Source of the DNA: Stenotrophomonas maltophilia
GTDB taxonomy: Bacteria > Pseudomonadota > Gammaproteobacteria > Xanthomonadales > Xanthomonadaceae
Direction of reading: 5' to 3'
DNA length: 64,000 nt
Assembly (NCBI RefSeq): GCF_002799245.1
Contig: NZ_NEQV01000005.1
Location: 62,001-126,000 of the forward strand
The position numbers and the translations under genes were made by a program. Shown here piece by piece: positions 55,204-63,325 of the stretch (position 1 is its first letter; each line of letters opens with the position of its first letter). The notes under the pieces were generated by a model. The model did not search any database and was not told the DNA's origin. It worked only from the letters and a program-made list of their open reading frames with translations.

Positions 55204-56076
55204 TCAGCGCCCGGCCAGCGCGTCGAGCAGGGTGCGCGCGGCCAGCTTGCCCAGCGCGTTGCCGGCCAGCGGGCTGTCGCCGGTCAGCAGCAGGCGATCC
55301 TGCAGCACGCTGCCATCGATGCCCTCGTTGACGATCTGCACGCCCTGCTGGGCCAGTCGTTCACCGAAGAACCAACGCAGCTGCCCCGGCATGTAGCCGA
55401 TCTCCGGTGTCTGCCTGTCCATCGCGTCGGGGAAGGCGCAGATGCGGTAGCCACGGAACAGCGAGCCGCCCTCGGCTTCGTCGACACCCGCCGCCAGCAG
55501 CGCCGCCGGGCCATGGCAGAGGGTGATGATGTGGCGCTGCTCGGCCATGGCCCATTGCAGCGCGGCTTTCACTGCCGTGCTCTCAGGCAGGCCGATCAGC
55601 GCGCCGTGACCACCGGGAATGAATACGGCGGCGTAGTCCGAGCCGGCTCCCAGCCCGGCCACCACCTCGTCCAGCTGCAACGGCTGGCGGAAGCGCGCCT
55701 CATAGCGTTCGTACAGGGCGCCGATCTCGCGGTCCTCGCGCGGGAAGGCCCACCATTCGAACTTGACGGCGTTGCCGGACAGCGTCGCGACGTCGATGTC
55801 AAAGCCGGCCTTGTCCAGGTGGTACATCGGCAGCAGGGTTTCCACCGGATGGTTGCCGGTGGAGAACAGGTGGCCATTGGCGGTCGGCAGATAGCGCTCG
55901 TCAGCGGCGATCATCAGCACCTTCCAGCGGCCATCGCGGCGCGCATCCGGATACTCGGCCCCGGACAGGTCGCTCCGCGGCGACGTGAACTGCGACAGCG
56001 AGTACGGTGAAGGGAAGAAGGCATCGCGCTCGGCCGGATCGGGGCTGGGCTGGCGGCTGGGCTCTTGCGTGTTCAT
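55204..56076 (-). CDS. hchA: Hsp31-type chaperone/glyoxalase III HchA
   Basis: A 290-residue DJ-1/PfpI-superfamily protein matching HchA: F-P-S-P-Y-S-L-S-Q-F-T-S near residue 20, V-L-M-I-A-A-D-E-R-Y-L-P-T, and the nucleophile elbow T-L-C-H-G-P-A-A-L-L near residue 187, where Cys is the catalytic residue for methylglyoxal conversion. It was first known as chaperone Hsp31. The ATG at 56076 begins the family N-terminus. Co-directional with smoR, forming an hchA-smoR operon. Confidence 0.92.
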   Translation of the reverse strand: MNTQEPSRQPSPDPAERDAFFPSPYSLSQFTSPRSDLSGAEYPDARRDGRWKVLMIAADERYLPTANGHLFSTGNHPVETLLPMYHLDKAGFDIDVATLSGNAVKFEWWAFPREDREIGALYERYEARFRQPLQLDEVVAGLGAGSDYAAVFIPGGHGALIGLPESTAVKAALQWAMAEQRHIITLCHGPAALLAAGVDEAEGGSLFRGYRICAFPDAMDRQTPEIGYMPGQLRWFFGERLAQQGVQIVNEGIDGSVLQDRLLLTGDSPLAGNALGKLAARTLLDALAGR

Positions 56077-56226
56077 GCGGACCTCCATCGGGGGAAAGTG
56101 AGTCCAGCATAGGAGGCTGCGTGCGCAGGCGCGATGAGGGATTCCCCTCAATCGGCCGCGATCCGGATGCTGCATCGCGCCACCCGGCCGGTTGGACAGC
56201 CGGATTATGTCGTGTTATCTAGCCGG

Positions 56227-56245
56227 TGCCGGGATAATCCCGGCA
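56227..56245. promoter_or_regulatory. TGCCGGGA dyad before precursor B
   Basis: TGCCGGGA-TAA-TCCCGGCA is a perfect dyad 28 bases before precursor B. Upstream of precursor A the arms TGCCGG (53008-53013) and CCGGCA (53023-53028) are also present, with different spacing. It may be a shared operator or a 5' untranslated stem. Confidence 0.4.
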
Positions 56246-56273
56246 TAACCACACAGCAAGCAAAGGAGTGAAA

Positions 56274-56372
56274 ATGAAAAGATTCGCCCGAGCATTGCGC
56301 GTCAGCCTCAACATCCATCCGACCGAGAAGAGCAGTGTGTGGACTGTCTGGCAGATCTGGGTAGAGTTCTGA
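56274..56372 (+). CDS. Putative P450-RiPP precursor peptide B
   Basis: A 32-residue peptide 83 bases before a P450 gene. It starts MKRFARALRVSLNIH; R-A-L-x-V-S-L-N is shared with precursor A. The core S-V-W-T-V-W-Q-I-W-V-E-F has tryptophans at residues 23, 26 and 29 (W-x2-W-x2-W) and a C-terminal Phe. The even spacing suits two aromatic cross-links by one P450, but this is inference. AAAGGAG precedes the ATG by about 5 bases. It is too short for ordinary gene callers. Confidence 0.72.
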   Translation: MKRFARALRVSLNIHPTEKSSVWTVWQIWVEF

Positions 56373-56411
56373 TTCCACGGCGTCATACCCGCGATTGATC
56401 TGCAGCAAGAC

Positions 56412-56437
56412 GAAGGGACTCGTCTTCGAGTCCCTTC
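56412..56437 (+). other. Perfect hairpin between precursor B and its P450
   Basis: GAAGGGACTCG (56412-56422) pairs perfectly with CGAGTCCCTTC (56427-56437) around TCTT. Followed by TTGCC, not a T-run. Placement mirrors the hairpin of pair A. Confidence 0.72.
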
Positions 56438-56455
56438 TTGCCGGAGGCGTACTTC

Positions 56456-57679
56456 ATGCAAGGGACGTCGAACGAAGGCAGTACTGTTGCTGCCGAACGC
56501 CTGGCCGCGCGCGTCGAGCGCGAAGGGCCGGTATTGAAGCTGGAAACCGGCGGCATCGGGGTGTTCTGCCCGGAGCTGGCCGGCAAGGTCGACAAGGAAA
56601 ATTCCGAGCACCTGTATGTGATCGAATCGCTGGCCGATCTGTTCCGGCGGCATGAGCGCGTGCGTTGGACCGAAGTGCGCAGCCTGATTGCCATGCGTAG
56701 TGCCGAACTCACCAGTGCACAGAGTCTGGAGGCGTTGCAGTCGCGCATGCGGCAGGCACTGGATGCGGCGTGCGGGCATGAACTGGATGCGACGCCGACG
56801 ATATGGAAGGCAATGGCCCATCCATTGGTCCCGATGGTGATCGACGGGCTGGATGCACGGGGGCGCGCCGCCATCGAGCGTGCGCTGCATCTGCGCTATT
56901 CCATCCAGGTCGAGCAGGTCATCCATCGACGCGACCTTCTGCGCAACTTCCTGATCAATCGTGCCGAGTCGCGCACGATTCATTCCGAACTGAAGCGGCG
57001 CGTGCGCGACGGCCGTGCTCCGCTGGACTACGCGCAGTCATTGCTGACCCTGCGCGAGCGCATCGGCCTGGACAAGGTCACCTACCTGGTGACCGTGCAG
57101 CTGATCGCCATTTCCGGGGTGCCTGGCATGATGGCCGCCTGCCTGCTGCTGGCGATGCAGATGCATCCGCAATGGCGCCAGCGCATCGAGGAGGAGTTCG
57201 CGCCGCTCTCGGATGCGCAGATCCATGCGCTGCCGATGGCCAGCATTCCCTGCACCATGCGCTTCCTGAAGGAAGTGATGCGGCTGTATTCCACGCCCTT
57301 CAACAACCGCCGGGTGGCCGCCTGCGATCTGCAGGTGGAAGGGCAGGCCATCGCCGAGGGCACGGTGTTCGAGCTGAGCTCGTTCATCCAGCATCGCTCG
57401 GCGAAGTACTGGGATGACCCGTTGCAGTTCGATCCCGATCGCTGGCTGCCCGAGCGGCGCAAGCGCACTGCCGGCATCTATGTGCCTTATGGCTTTCCCA
57501 CGCGCTCCTGCGTTGGGTCGGCGGTCGGCAACGCGCAACTGGTACTGCTGTGCGCGCTGCTGGCCCGCGAATTCCGTTTCACCCCCAGCGTCGACTACCG
57601 GCCCGAGGTGCGCATGGACGGCTTCGCGATCCCGGCAGCGCTGCACGGCACGTTCTCGCGGTGCACGGCGGGGGCGTGA
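56456..57679 (+). CDS. Cytochrome P450 paired with precursor B
   Basis: A 407-residue P450 paralogous to 53245-54477 throughout (R-E-G-P-V-L near 22-27; F-D-P-D-R-W-L-P-E-R-R in the meander). Heme ligand Cys352 is in Y-G-F-P-T-R-S-C-V-G; ExxR is K-E-V-M-R. The I-helix reads I-A-I-S-G-V-P-G-M-M, again without the acid-threonine pair. The ATG at 56456 follows GGAGG and matches the paralogue N-terminus; an upstream in-frame TTG at 56438 is less likely. Predicted to modify the Trp-rich core of peptide B. No ferredoxin or reductase nearby. Confidence 0.88.
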   Translation: MQGTSNEGSTVAAERLAARVEREGPVLKLETGGIGVFCPELAGKVDKENSEHLYVIESLADLFRRHERVRWTEVRSLIAMRSAELTSAQSLEALQSRMRQALDAACGHELDATPTIWKAMAHPLVPMVIDGLDARGRAAIERALHLRYSIQVEQVIHRRDLLRNFLINRAESRTIHSELKRRVRDGRAPLDYAQSLLTLRERIGLDKVTYLVTVQLIAISGVPGMMAACLLLAMQMHPQWRQRIEEEFAPLSDAQIHALPMASIPCTMRFLKEVMRLYSTPFNNRRVAACDLQVEGQAIAEGTVFELSSFIQHRSAKYWDDPLQFDPDRWLPERRKRTAGIYVPYGFPTRSCVGSAVGNAQLVLLCALLAREFRFTPSVDYRPEVRMDGFAIPAALHGTFSRCTAGA

Positions 57680-57697
57680 CCTGTCGGGGCCGGCGGC

Positions 57698-59719
57698 TTA
57701 CTTTCCCGCTCGTCCGTGTTCCTGCATGTCCTCATGCAGGATCCGCCGCAACTCGACGATCGCCGGCGTGGCTTCCTGCACGCTGTGCCCGGACACGATC
57801 ACTTTCTCCGAATCCGCGTGCGGCAGGTGCGAGCTCCAATAGGGCACCAGTCCGTCGTCGGTCTTTTCCAGCGGGCCATCGGCCTTGGCGCGGGCGATGA
57901 TCGAGTGGTAGTGCACCCGCGGTGACATCGGCAGGTCGGCCACGGCGCGGACGAACGGGTCGTCCTTGTCCAGGTTCTGGATGCTGTTCATCTGGTAGCC
58001 GTGCTTGCCATCGTTGCGATCGATCTGGCCGTCGTTGGCGATGGTGGCAGCGTCTTCCAGCACGGTCAGTGGCAGCCGCACCAAGCGGCCGATCCAACGG
58101 CCCAGGCGGGTGCCGGCCACGTCGGTGCCGCGGTGGGGCGTGGCGATGAACACTACCCGGGATACTTCCGGTTCCGGCAGGAAGGTCAGCACCGGCGCAC
58201 CCTTGGTACGCAGCAGCTCACGCTGCGCAGGCGTCATCTGCGCGGTGGCCAGCAGGGTATCGACCAGATGGTCGCCGGAGGAGGAGATCATCAACCGCGC
58301 GATCACCCCGCCCATGCTGTGCCCGACCAGCACCATGTCATGCGAGGCCTGCGCCTTGCCGCTGGGGTCGAAGTGCCTGAACACCTCGGCCAGCGTGTGG
58401 CGCATTGCATCGTGGCTCATCGCGATGGGCATGTTGGTCGGGTAGTAGAACTGCCAGACCTGGAAGTCCTGGCGGATCTCGTCATCGCGCATCAGTTCGT
58501 TGGCCACGTTGACCCAGGCCTCCGGGCTGCTGGCCAGACCATGGATCATCAGCAGCACACGACGGTTCGGGTCGTAGGGCTGCATCATGTACAGATGGGG
58601 CGTGTCGATGCCGCCCTTGCCACCAAACAACGAGCGCAGCGACTGGTGGCTGAAGTTGGAGCGTGCCAGCCACAGGGCATAGCCCGCGGTGAAGTTGGCC
58701 GCCAGTGGCACCTGCTGGCCGTGCAGGGTCACTTCCGAAACCTGGTAGGGATCATGGATCTCCAGTTCCGGCCCGTCATCGTGCAGCACTTCCCACAGGT
58801 TCTTTCCCGAGAAGCGCAGCAGCACCGTCATCGAAGGGGAGGGCATTTCGCTCCAGCTCCGGGGGGCCGGGGGGGCTGCCTGCGCGGCGGGCGTCGTTGC
58901 CGACGGCGTGCTGGCTGTGCTGCCAGCCGGGTCGTCCATCACCGCCACCAGTTCGGCACCGAAGCCATCGCGGCGATGCACGCTGCGCAGCGTGCCGGTG
59001 AAGGACAGCGAGGCTGCCGGTACCAGCTCGGTGGGTGTGCGCGTATCCAGCGGCGATGCTTCGCCTGAAGGGGCCAGCACGAAGGTCCAGCGGCCCAGCT
59101 GGAAATGGCTGGCCTGGCCGTGCACGCGCCCGGTGGCATACGCGTTGTACAGCTGCACTGAGGCTTCCTGCACAGCCAGGTTGTAGTAGTCGCGTACCTG
59201 GGTCTGGCGGTCTTCAAAGCCACGCTGGTTGGCGGTGCGCTCGGTGAAGAACAGATAGGCATAGGCCTGCCGCGCGACCTGCATCCATGCATCGAGGCGA
59301 GGCTGGAAGTCGGCATCCAGTTCGGTGATCGCAGTCTTGGCGCGGCCGGATGCCGAGTACTCCCGCTTCGGTGCCGGCAGGGTCATCGCATACTGCAGCC
59401 ACAGCTCGGCCAGGCTGGAGCGCTTGTCTTCCTCACGCACCACGATGCTGGCTTCCATCGCCTCGATGCAGGGCAGGCCGGGCTTGGCACAGACGCCCTC
59501 ATCGAGCCCGGCTACGCGCAGGGTCTCGGTGGTCGCCGCGCTGAGCTTGCCGCTGGTGAGGATGTCACCGCGCTTGAGCGCGATGTACTGGCCGGGCGTG
59601 ACCGAGGCGACTTGCACCGACGGCCCGAACTGGCGCAGCGTCGCGCAGCCGCCCAGGGTGAGCAGCACGGTGATGATGAGGGTCGTGCGGCCGATGAAGC
59701 CCAAGCCCGTGGTAGCCAT
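57698..59719 (-). CDS. Lipoprotein alpha/beta-hydrolase (esterase/lipase)
   Basis: A 673-residue lipoprotein (lipobox L-G-G-C, cysteine near 25) with an N-terminal helical region of about 200 residues, an Ala/Pro/Thr-rich linker near 270-290 and a C-terminal alpha/beta-hydrolase domain: oxyanion L-M-I-H-G-L-A-S-S-P near residue 395, nucleophile G-H-S-M-G-G near 467, and a candidate catalytic histidine in S-G-H-S-V-Q near 651. Natural substrate unknown. It is convergent with the second P450 gene (about 18 bases apart). Confidence 0.8.
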   Translation of the reverse strand: MATTGLGFIGRTTLIITVLLTLGGCATLRQFGPSVQVASVTPGQYIALKRGDILTSGKLSAATTETLRVAGLDEGVCAKPGLPCIEAMEASIVVREEDKRSSLAELWLQYAMTLPAPKREYSASGRAKTAITELDADFQPRLDAWMQVARQAYAYLFFTERTANQRGFEDRQTQVRDYYNLAVQEASVQLYNAYATGRVHGQASHFQLGRWTFVLAPSGEASPLDTRTPTELVPAASLSFTGTLRSVHRRDGFGAELVAVMDDPAGSTASTPSATTPAAQAAPPAPRSWSEMPSPSMTVLLRFSGKNLWEVLHDDGPELEIHDPYQVSEVTLHGQQVPLAANFTAGYALWLARSNFSHQSLRSLFGGKGGIDTPHLYMMQPYDPNRRVLLMIHGLASSPEAWVNVANELMRDDEIRQDFQVWQFYYPTNMPIAMSHDAMRHTLAEVFRHFDPSGKAQASHDMVLVGHSMGGVIARLMISSSGDHLVDTLLATAQMTPAQRELLRTKGAPVLTFLPEPEVSRVVFIATPHRGTDVAGTRLGRWIGRLVRLPLTVLEDAATIANDGQIDRNDGKHGYQMNSIQNLDKDDPFVRAVADLPMSPRVHYHSIIARAKADGPLEKTDDGLVPYWSSHLPHADSEKVIVSGHSVQEATPAIVELRRILHEDMQEHGRAGK

Positions 59720-59889
59720 ACGGTCCTCCTGCGCGGTGGCGCCACTCTAGCGGCCGGCCTGTCAAAGCGGAATAGACCGGGCGGGCGGTCTGGGCCTGGC
59801 CGCCGTGGGCGATTCAGCCATTCCCGTGTGACACTGCGGTGAATGCCAGGGACACGGTGATCGCGATGGTTGTAGCGTGGGCTACGCCA

Positions 59890-60372
59890 TCAGCGGCTGA
59901 TCTGGCACTTCACCGCAGCCGAATAGCCCTCGTAGTCGTCGCCCGCGATCACGTGCAGGGTGTGGCGCTTGTCGATGCGCTTCACGTACGACGGTTCTTC
60001 GGTATTGGCATGCTCGTTGACCTCGGTCACCGACCACGCCTTGGCCAGGCGCTTGGAATCGACACCGTTCAAGTAGACGAAGAGGCTTTTCTCGCCTTCG
60101 GCCACGTTCACATCGGCACTGGTGACGGTGCCGCCAAACAGCGCGACCGGCTTGTCCTCGGGTTCGAACGTACCGCCCGGCTTCTTGGCCAGGCCGGCGG
60201 CCTGCAGCGCATCGATGGCTTCGGCCGCACTGAAATTCGAGCCGGCCTTGCAGGCCAGCAGCGCTTCCAGCGTGGCGGTGCCGGGCGGCGCGATGGCCGG
60301 TGCCGCAGCGTGCGTGGCTGGGGCGGCGGCGAGGGTTGCGAGGAACAGGGAAATCGTGAGGGCAGTTGTCAT
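59890..60372 (-). CDS. Secreted hypothetical protein
   Basis: A 160-residue exported protein (signal peptide to T-H-A-A-A). The mature part contains a conserved-looking C-K-A-G near residue 42 and a C-terminal cysteine (V-K-C-Q-I-S-R) that may form a disulfide. I recognise no domain. It lies 27 bases downstream of the lipoprotein gene at 60400 on the same strand, so the two are probably cotranscribed. Confidence 0.65.
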   Translation of the reverse strand: MTTALTISLFLATLAAAPATHAAAPAIAPPGTATLEALLACKAGSNFSAAEAIDALQAAGLAKKPGGTFEPEDKPVALFGGTVTSADVNVAEGEKSLFVYLNGVDSKRLAKAWSVTEVNEHANTEEPSYVKRIDKRHTLHVIAGDDYEGYSAAVKCQISR

Positions 60373-60399
60373 TGCAGATCCTTCTGATGGGAGCAGGAA

Positions 60400-60846
60400 T
60401 CAGAACGCCGGTTCGATCACCGGGAATTCCTCAGCGGAGGAGTAGAGGCGATAGGCCTGTGTGGCGCCTGCGCGGACGTTGATTTCGGTCGAGCGCCGGC
60501 GGGAATTATTGGTCTTCTCCGATTGCAGAACGCCGCACAGGCCACGCCCCTGGACAGGCGTGGCGGTCAGTACGTGGCGCCCCTCGGCCAGGACAAGGGA
60601 CAGGCGCTCGGCGGGGTCGAGATGTGCGGCCATCTTCCCGTCGACCATGACGCCCATGTAGCAGCCGCTGCCCACGAATCCGACGTCGCGGGTGACTGTA
60701 ATGGTGCCCGTAGGCTCACCCTGGGCGTCGATCGGGAAAATGCGCGCGGCCGGTGCGTCCTTGATCTGCTCGGGCGAGGCCTGCTTGGTGGGCATGCAGC
60801 CGGACAGTGCGGCAACCAGCAGGGCAGGGATGAGCAGCTTCTTCAT
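60400..60846 (-). CDS. Predicted lipoprotein
   Basis: A 148-residue lipoprotein with a lipobox (L-S-G-C, cysteine at residue 17). The mature domain has D-P-A-E-R-L-S-L-V-L-A-E-G-R-H-V-L and two cysteines (G-S-G-C-Y and G-L-C-G-V), suggesting a small beta-sandwich that may bind envelope components. No family assigned. Preceded on its strand by a 255-base gap with a run of eight G residues near 61004-61011 (plus strand) and no gene. Confidence 0.68.
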   Translation of the reverse strand: MKKLLIPALLVAALSGCMPTKQASPEQIKDAPAARIFPIDAQGEPTGTITVTRDVGFVGSGCYMGVMVDGKMAAHLDPAERLSLVLAEGRHVLTATPVQGRGLCGVLQSEKTNNSRRRSTEINVRAGATQAYRLYSSAEEFPVIEPAF

Positions 60847-61100
60847 CACAGTTCTTCCTTGGTGGAGATCGGTGTCTCGATGGCCGGAATGATGCAATGA
60901 AAAGGGGCTGGAGTTACAGCCTTCCAGGCGTGCAGGCAAAAAAAGCCGGAACCCCTTTTGAAAGGAGATCCGGCGTTCCGCGGCCTGGACAGGTCATGCA
61001 GAGGGGGGGGCGGAAACGATTGGTGGCGCCGGGGCGCTACGCACAGGAGCCGTCCAGGGGGCCTCATCCGTTGCGGAGTTGAGGGGGACTGCTCGCGGCC

Positions 61101-62276
61101 TCAGAACTGCACTTCATCCCCCAGGAGCGGGAACTCCTGGCGGCGCAACGTCCACGTACCGTCAGTGTTCCGGGCCCGGAACTCCTCGATCTCAAAGGGC
61201 ACTCCTTGGCTGCCCATCAGATCCGGCCCGGTGGTCACCTGGAAGTGCAGGTGTGGCCAACGCGCGTCGCCGGAGTTTCCGATGCGAGCCAGCGCTTGGC
61301 CGCGGCGCACGCGCTCGCCGGTTTTCACGTTGACGCTGCCCGGCTGCAGGTGGGCATAGTGCGCATACTGGCCCTCACCCAGGTCAAGGACCACGTAGTT
61401 TCCTGCCAACGTTTCCATGCTGAGCGGCAATGCAGGCGCAAATCCGGCTGCAGTGCGGGGTGTGTTGTCGGGCATGCCATCCCGTGCCTGTACGACCACG
61501 GCATCGGCCACGGCAAAAACGGGCTGCGCATAGGCGTGGTAGGTGCGGACGTCCAGAGGGTCACCGGATTGCAAATGGCCATTGATGCGTTGCTTCCAGT
61601 CGATGGCATAGCGACGCGAGATCTGCGCCAGGCCTCCGGCGACAAACAGGCCGGGGCGATGGTGGAGATCCAGCGCCAAGCCGTTGTCAGCCAGCCAGTG
61701 TTCGCCTCGAACCGGGCTGGCGAGTGACTTGACCACTGTCTGCCGGGTTCCCATCATCGGGCCCGCTGCGACCGCGTCATCCAGCAGCACGCGATGTTGA
61801 AGCTGCTGTGGAACCGAAGCGTCACCTGCGAAGGCTACGCACAGGAATGCTGTGACCGATCGGCCCGGTGCCAACGGGTGAGTGGCGTTGATGGGGCCGC
61901 CACCTATCAGGCTCAGCTTGCCTTCCAGGGCCGGTCCGGCCATGGACGACACCAGGGCGCCGTCATCCGCCGCGATGATGTCCAGCCGTTTGATCTGCAT
62001 TGCCTGCTCGGATGCATTCAGTAGCTGAAGCTCGTATACGAGATAGCGGTAGCCGCCTGCGCGAAACGCGCTTGGAGGAAACGGCGAGCGGATCTCCAGC
62101 TGGGGCGGAGGAAACGAGGGCGCTGCGTTCGACACTCTGTCGGCGGTGGCGGTTGATCGCTGCGCCAGTTCGCAGCCGTTTGGCAGGGGCAGCTGGCCGG
62201 GGGACGAAGCATGCAGCCCCGCCGTGAATGACAACATGACAACGCTGGATAGGCAGAGGAAAGCAGGCCTGATCAT
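61101..62276 (-). CDS. M23-family peptidase-like secreted protein
   Basis: A 391-residue exported protein (signal to L-H-A-S). The C-terminal LytM-like domain has Y-A-H-L-Q-P-G, G-E-R-V-R-R-G-Q-A-L-A-R-I-G-N-S-G and P-H-L-H-F-Q-V, giving three zinc-type histidines. The first ligand motif (H-x3-D in LytM) reads R-Y-A-I-D here, with Arg in place of His, so it may be catalytically weak or a non-peptidase variant. The N-terminal 220 residues form an unrecognised domain that could be an activity regulator. Confidence 0.78.
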   Translation of the reverse strand: MIRPAFLCLSSVVMLSFTAGLHASSPGQLPLPNGCELAQRSTATADRVSNAAPSFPPPQLEIRSPFPPSAFRAGGYRYLVYELQLLNASEQAMQIKRLDIIAADDGALVSSMAGPALEGKLSLIGGGPINATHPLAPGRSVTAFLCVAFAGDASVPQQLQHRVLLDDAVAAGPMMGTRQTVVKSLASPVRGEHWLADNGLALDLHHRPGLFVAGGLAQISRRYAIDWKQRINGHLQSGDPLDVRTYHAYAQPVFAVADAVVVQARDGMPDNTPRTAAGFAPALPLSMETLAGNYVVLDLGEGQYAHYAHLQPGSVNVKTGERVRRGQALARIGNSGDARWPHLHFQVTTGPDLMGSQGVPFEIEEFRARNTDGTWTLRRQEFPLLGDEVQF

Positions 62277-62411
62277 GCTCGTTCCAGGATTCGGGTTGGC
62301 GATCGGCTGAGTGTAGTGACGGCTTTCGTGAAAGGGAGATACGGTACGACGAATGGCCTGTCACGGTGACGAAGACGCTCTGCAGGGGCATGAAGGCGCC
62401 TGCATCATCCA

Positions 62412-62543
62412 TCAGAAGCGTTCTGCAAGCTTCCTGCTGCGGAAGGACTCCGCCACGTAGTCGACAAATGCACGCGTTTTGGCAGGCAGGAACTGCCGGT
62501 TCGCGTAGTAGATGGAGACGGGCCCACCTTCTGCGTGCAGGTC
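62412..62543 (-). pseudogene. LysR-family regulator C-terminal remnant
   Basis: The last 43 residues of the frame (D-L-H-A-E-G-G-P-V-S-I-Y-Y-A-N-R-Q-F-L-P-A-K-T-R-A-F-V-D-Y-V) match the C-terminal end of LysR effector domains, but no HTH or domain precedes them; upstream sequence changes to another gene near 62540. A decayed 3' fragment. Confidence 0.7.
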
Positions 62544-62720
62544 TATCGGGACTATTTCCCTGATGGCACTCGCAACATCACCATTGATGAGCTCGCCGTA
62601 CATGGGGAGACGGCATACATCCGCTGGAGAGCGAAGAATGCAATCATGGCGACCGACACGCTCATCGTTCGCAACGGAAAAATTGCGATCCAGACGTTTG
62701 CTGGATTGTTCAGGGAATGA
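62535..62720 (+). pseudogene. SnoaL/NTF2-like C-terminal fragment
   Basis: A 61-residue frame (Y-R-D-Y-F-P-D-G-T-R ... T-D-T-L-I-V-R-N-G-K-I-A-I-Q-T-F-A) matching the C-terminal half of SnoaL-like polyketide cyclase-fold proteins; the N-terminal half is missing. It abuts the LysR remnant on the other strand, so a rearrangement joined two truncated genes here. Confidence 0.65.
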
Positions 62721-62756
62721 AAGCTGCCTGAGCGTCACTTGGGCGAACCAGGGGCA

Positions 62757-62799
62757 ATAAAAAAGCCCGGAAACCCACGCTGGTGGAATTTCCGGGCTT
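62757..62799 (-). terminator. Terminator of ssrA
   Basis: On the minus strand, GAAGCCCGGAAA and TTTCCGGGCTTTTTT form a 9-bp stem with a T-run about 25 bases past the tmRNA 3' end. Well placed to end ssrA transcription. Confidence 0.85.
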
Positions 62800-62824
62800 C
62801 TCCGGTCCTTGACGAACCGTTCGT

Positions 62825-63217
62825 TGGTGGAGGTGGGCGGAATTGAACCGCCGTCCGAAGGCACTCCATCCCCAGCACTACATGCTTAGCTCACCGTTGG
62901 ATCTCGTCCCCGAACAGCACGGTGCGCAAAGCGCATCCGGGAACCAGCCTGTTGTGTTCTAGTGCCGGACTGACAGGCAGCCACCCAGCGCGATTCCATG
63001 ATAGTGACTCTACGCTGCGAGCATGGACACAAGCAGTTTCGAGGCTCCGCCTAAGTCGGCAGAAGGTCACGCACCGCAGTTTTTAGGCTGCGAGAGCGAC
63101 CGGAGCGTAGTTGTCGTCGTTGGCAACTAGAGTTTTGCAGCTGGATTTACGAGGACAGCTACCCCCTCGGCATGCGCCAGGCGACTTCACAACCCCCGTC
63201 GAAACCAATGCACCCCC
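62825..63217 (-). ncRNA. ssrA: Transfer-messenger RNA (tmRNA)
   Basis: The 5' end reads GGGGGTGCATTGGTTTCGAC and the 3' end carries the T-arm GGCGGTTCAATTCCGCC followed by CACCTCC and an encoded ACCA, so the acceptor stem closes. The tag frame (63083-63124) starts at GCC and encodes A-N-D-D-N-Y-A-P-V-A-L-A-A then TAA; the hydrophobic end marks proteins for ClpXP/ClpAP degradation. 393 nt is within the usual range. tmRNA with SmpB rescues stalled ribosomes; the 3' end of ssrA is a common integration site. Confidence 0.95.
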
Positions 63218-63225
63218 GGTTTCTT

Positions 63226-63252
63226 CAAGTATTGCAAGGCTTTTGGGGTCAA
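63226..63252 (-). promoter_or_regulatory. Candidate ssrA promoter
   Basis: On the minus strand TTGACC (63247-63252) is a -35-like element and TACTTG or the adjacent AATACT is a weak -10-like element ahead of the GGGGG 5' end at 63217. Spacing is short and the match is modest. Confidence 0.35.
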
Positions 63253-63325
63253 TGCTGGCAAAAAGCTGGCACTAACCCTGCCCAACGACGCGAATACTAC
63301 GGCAATCTTCCTGAACAGTCACGCG

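Noticed and set aside
62412..62864. 150-residue minus-strand gene as intact
   Set aside because: Only the last 43 residues resemble a protein; the rest runs through the tmRNA terminator.
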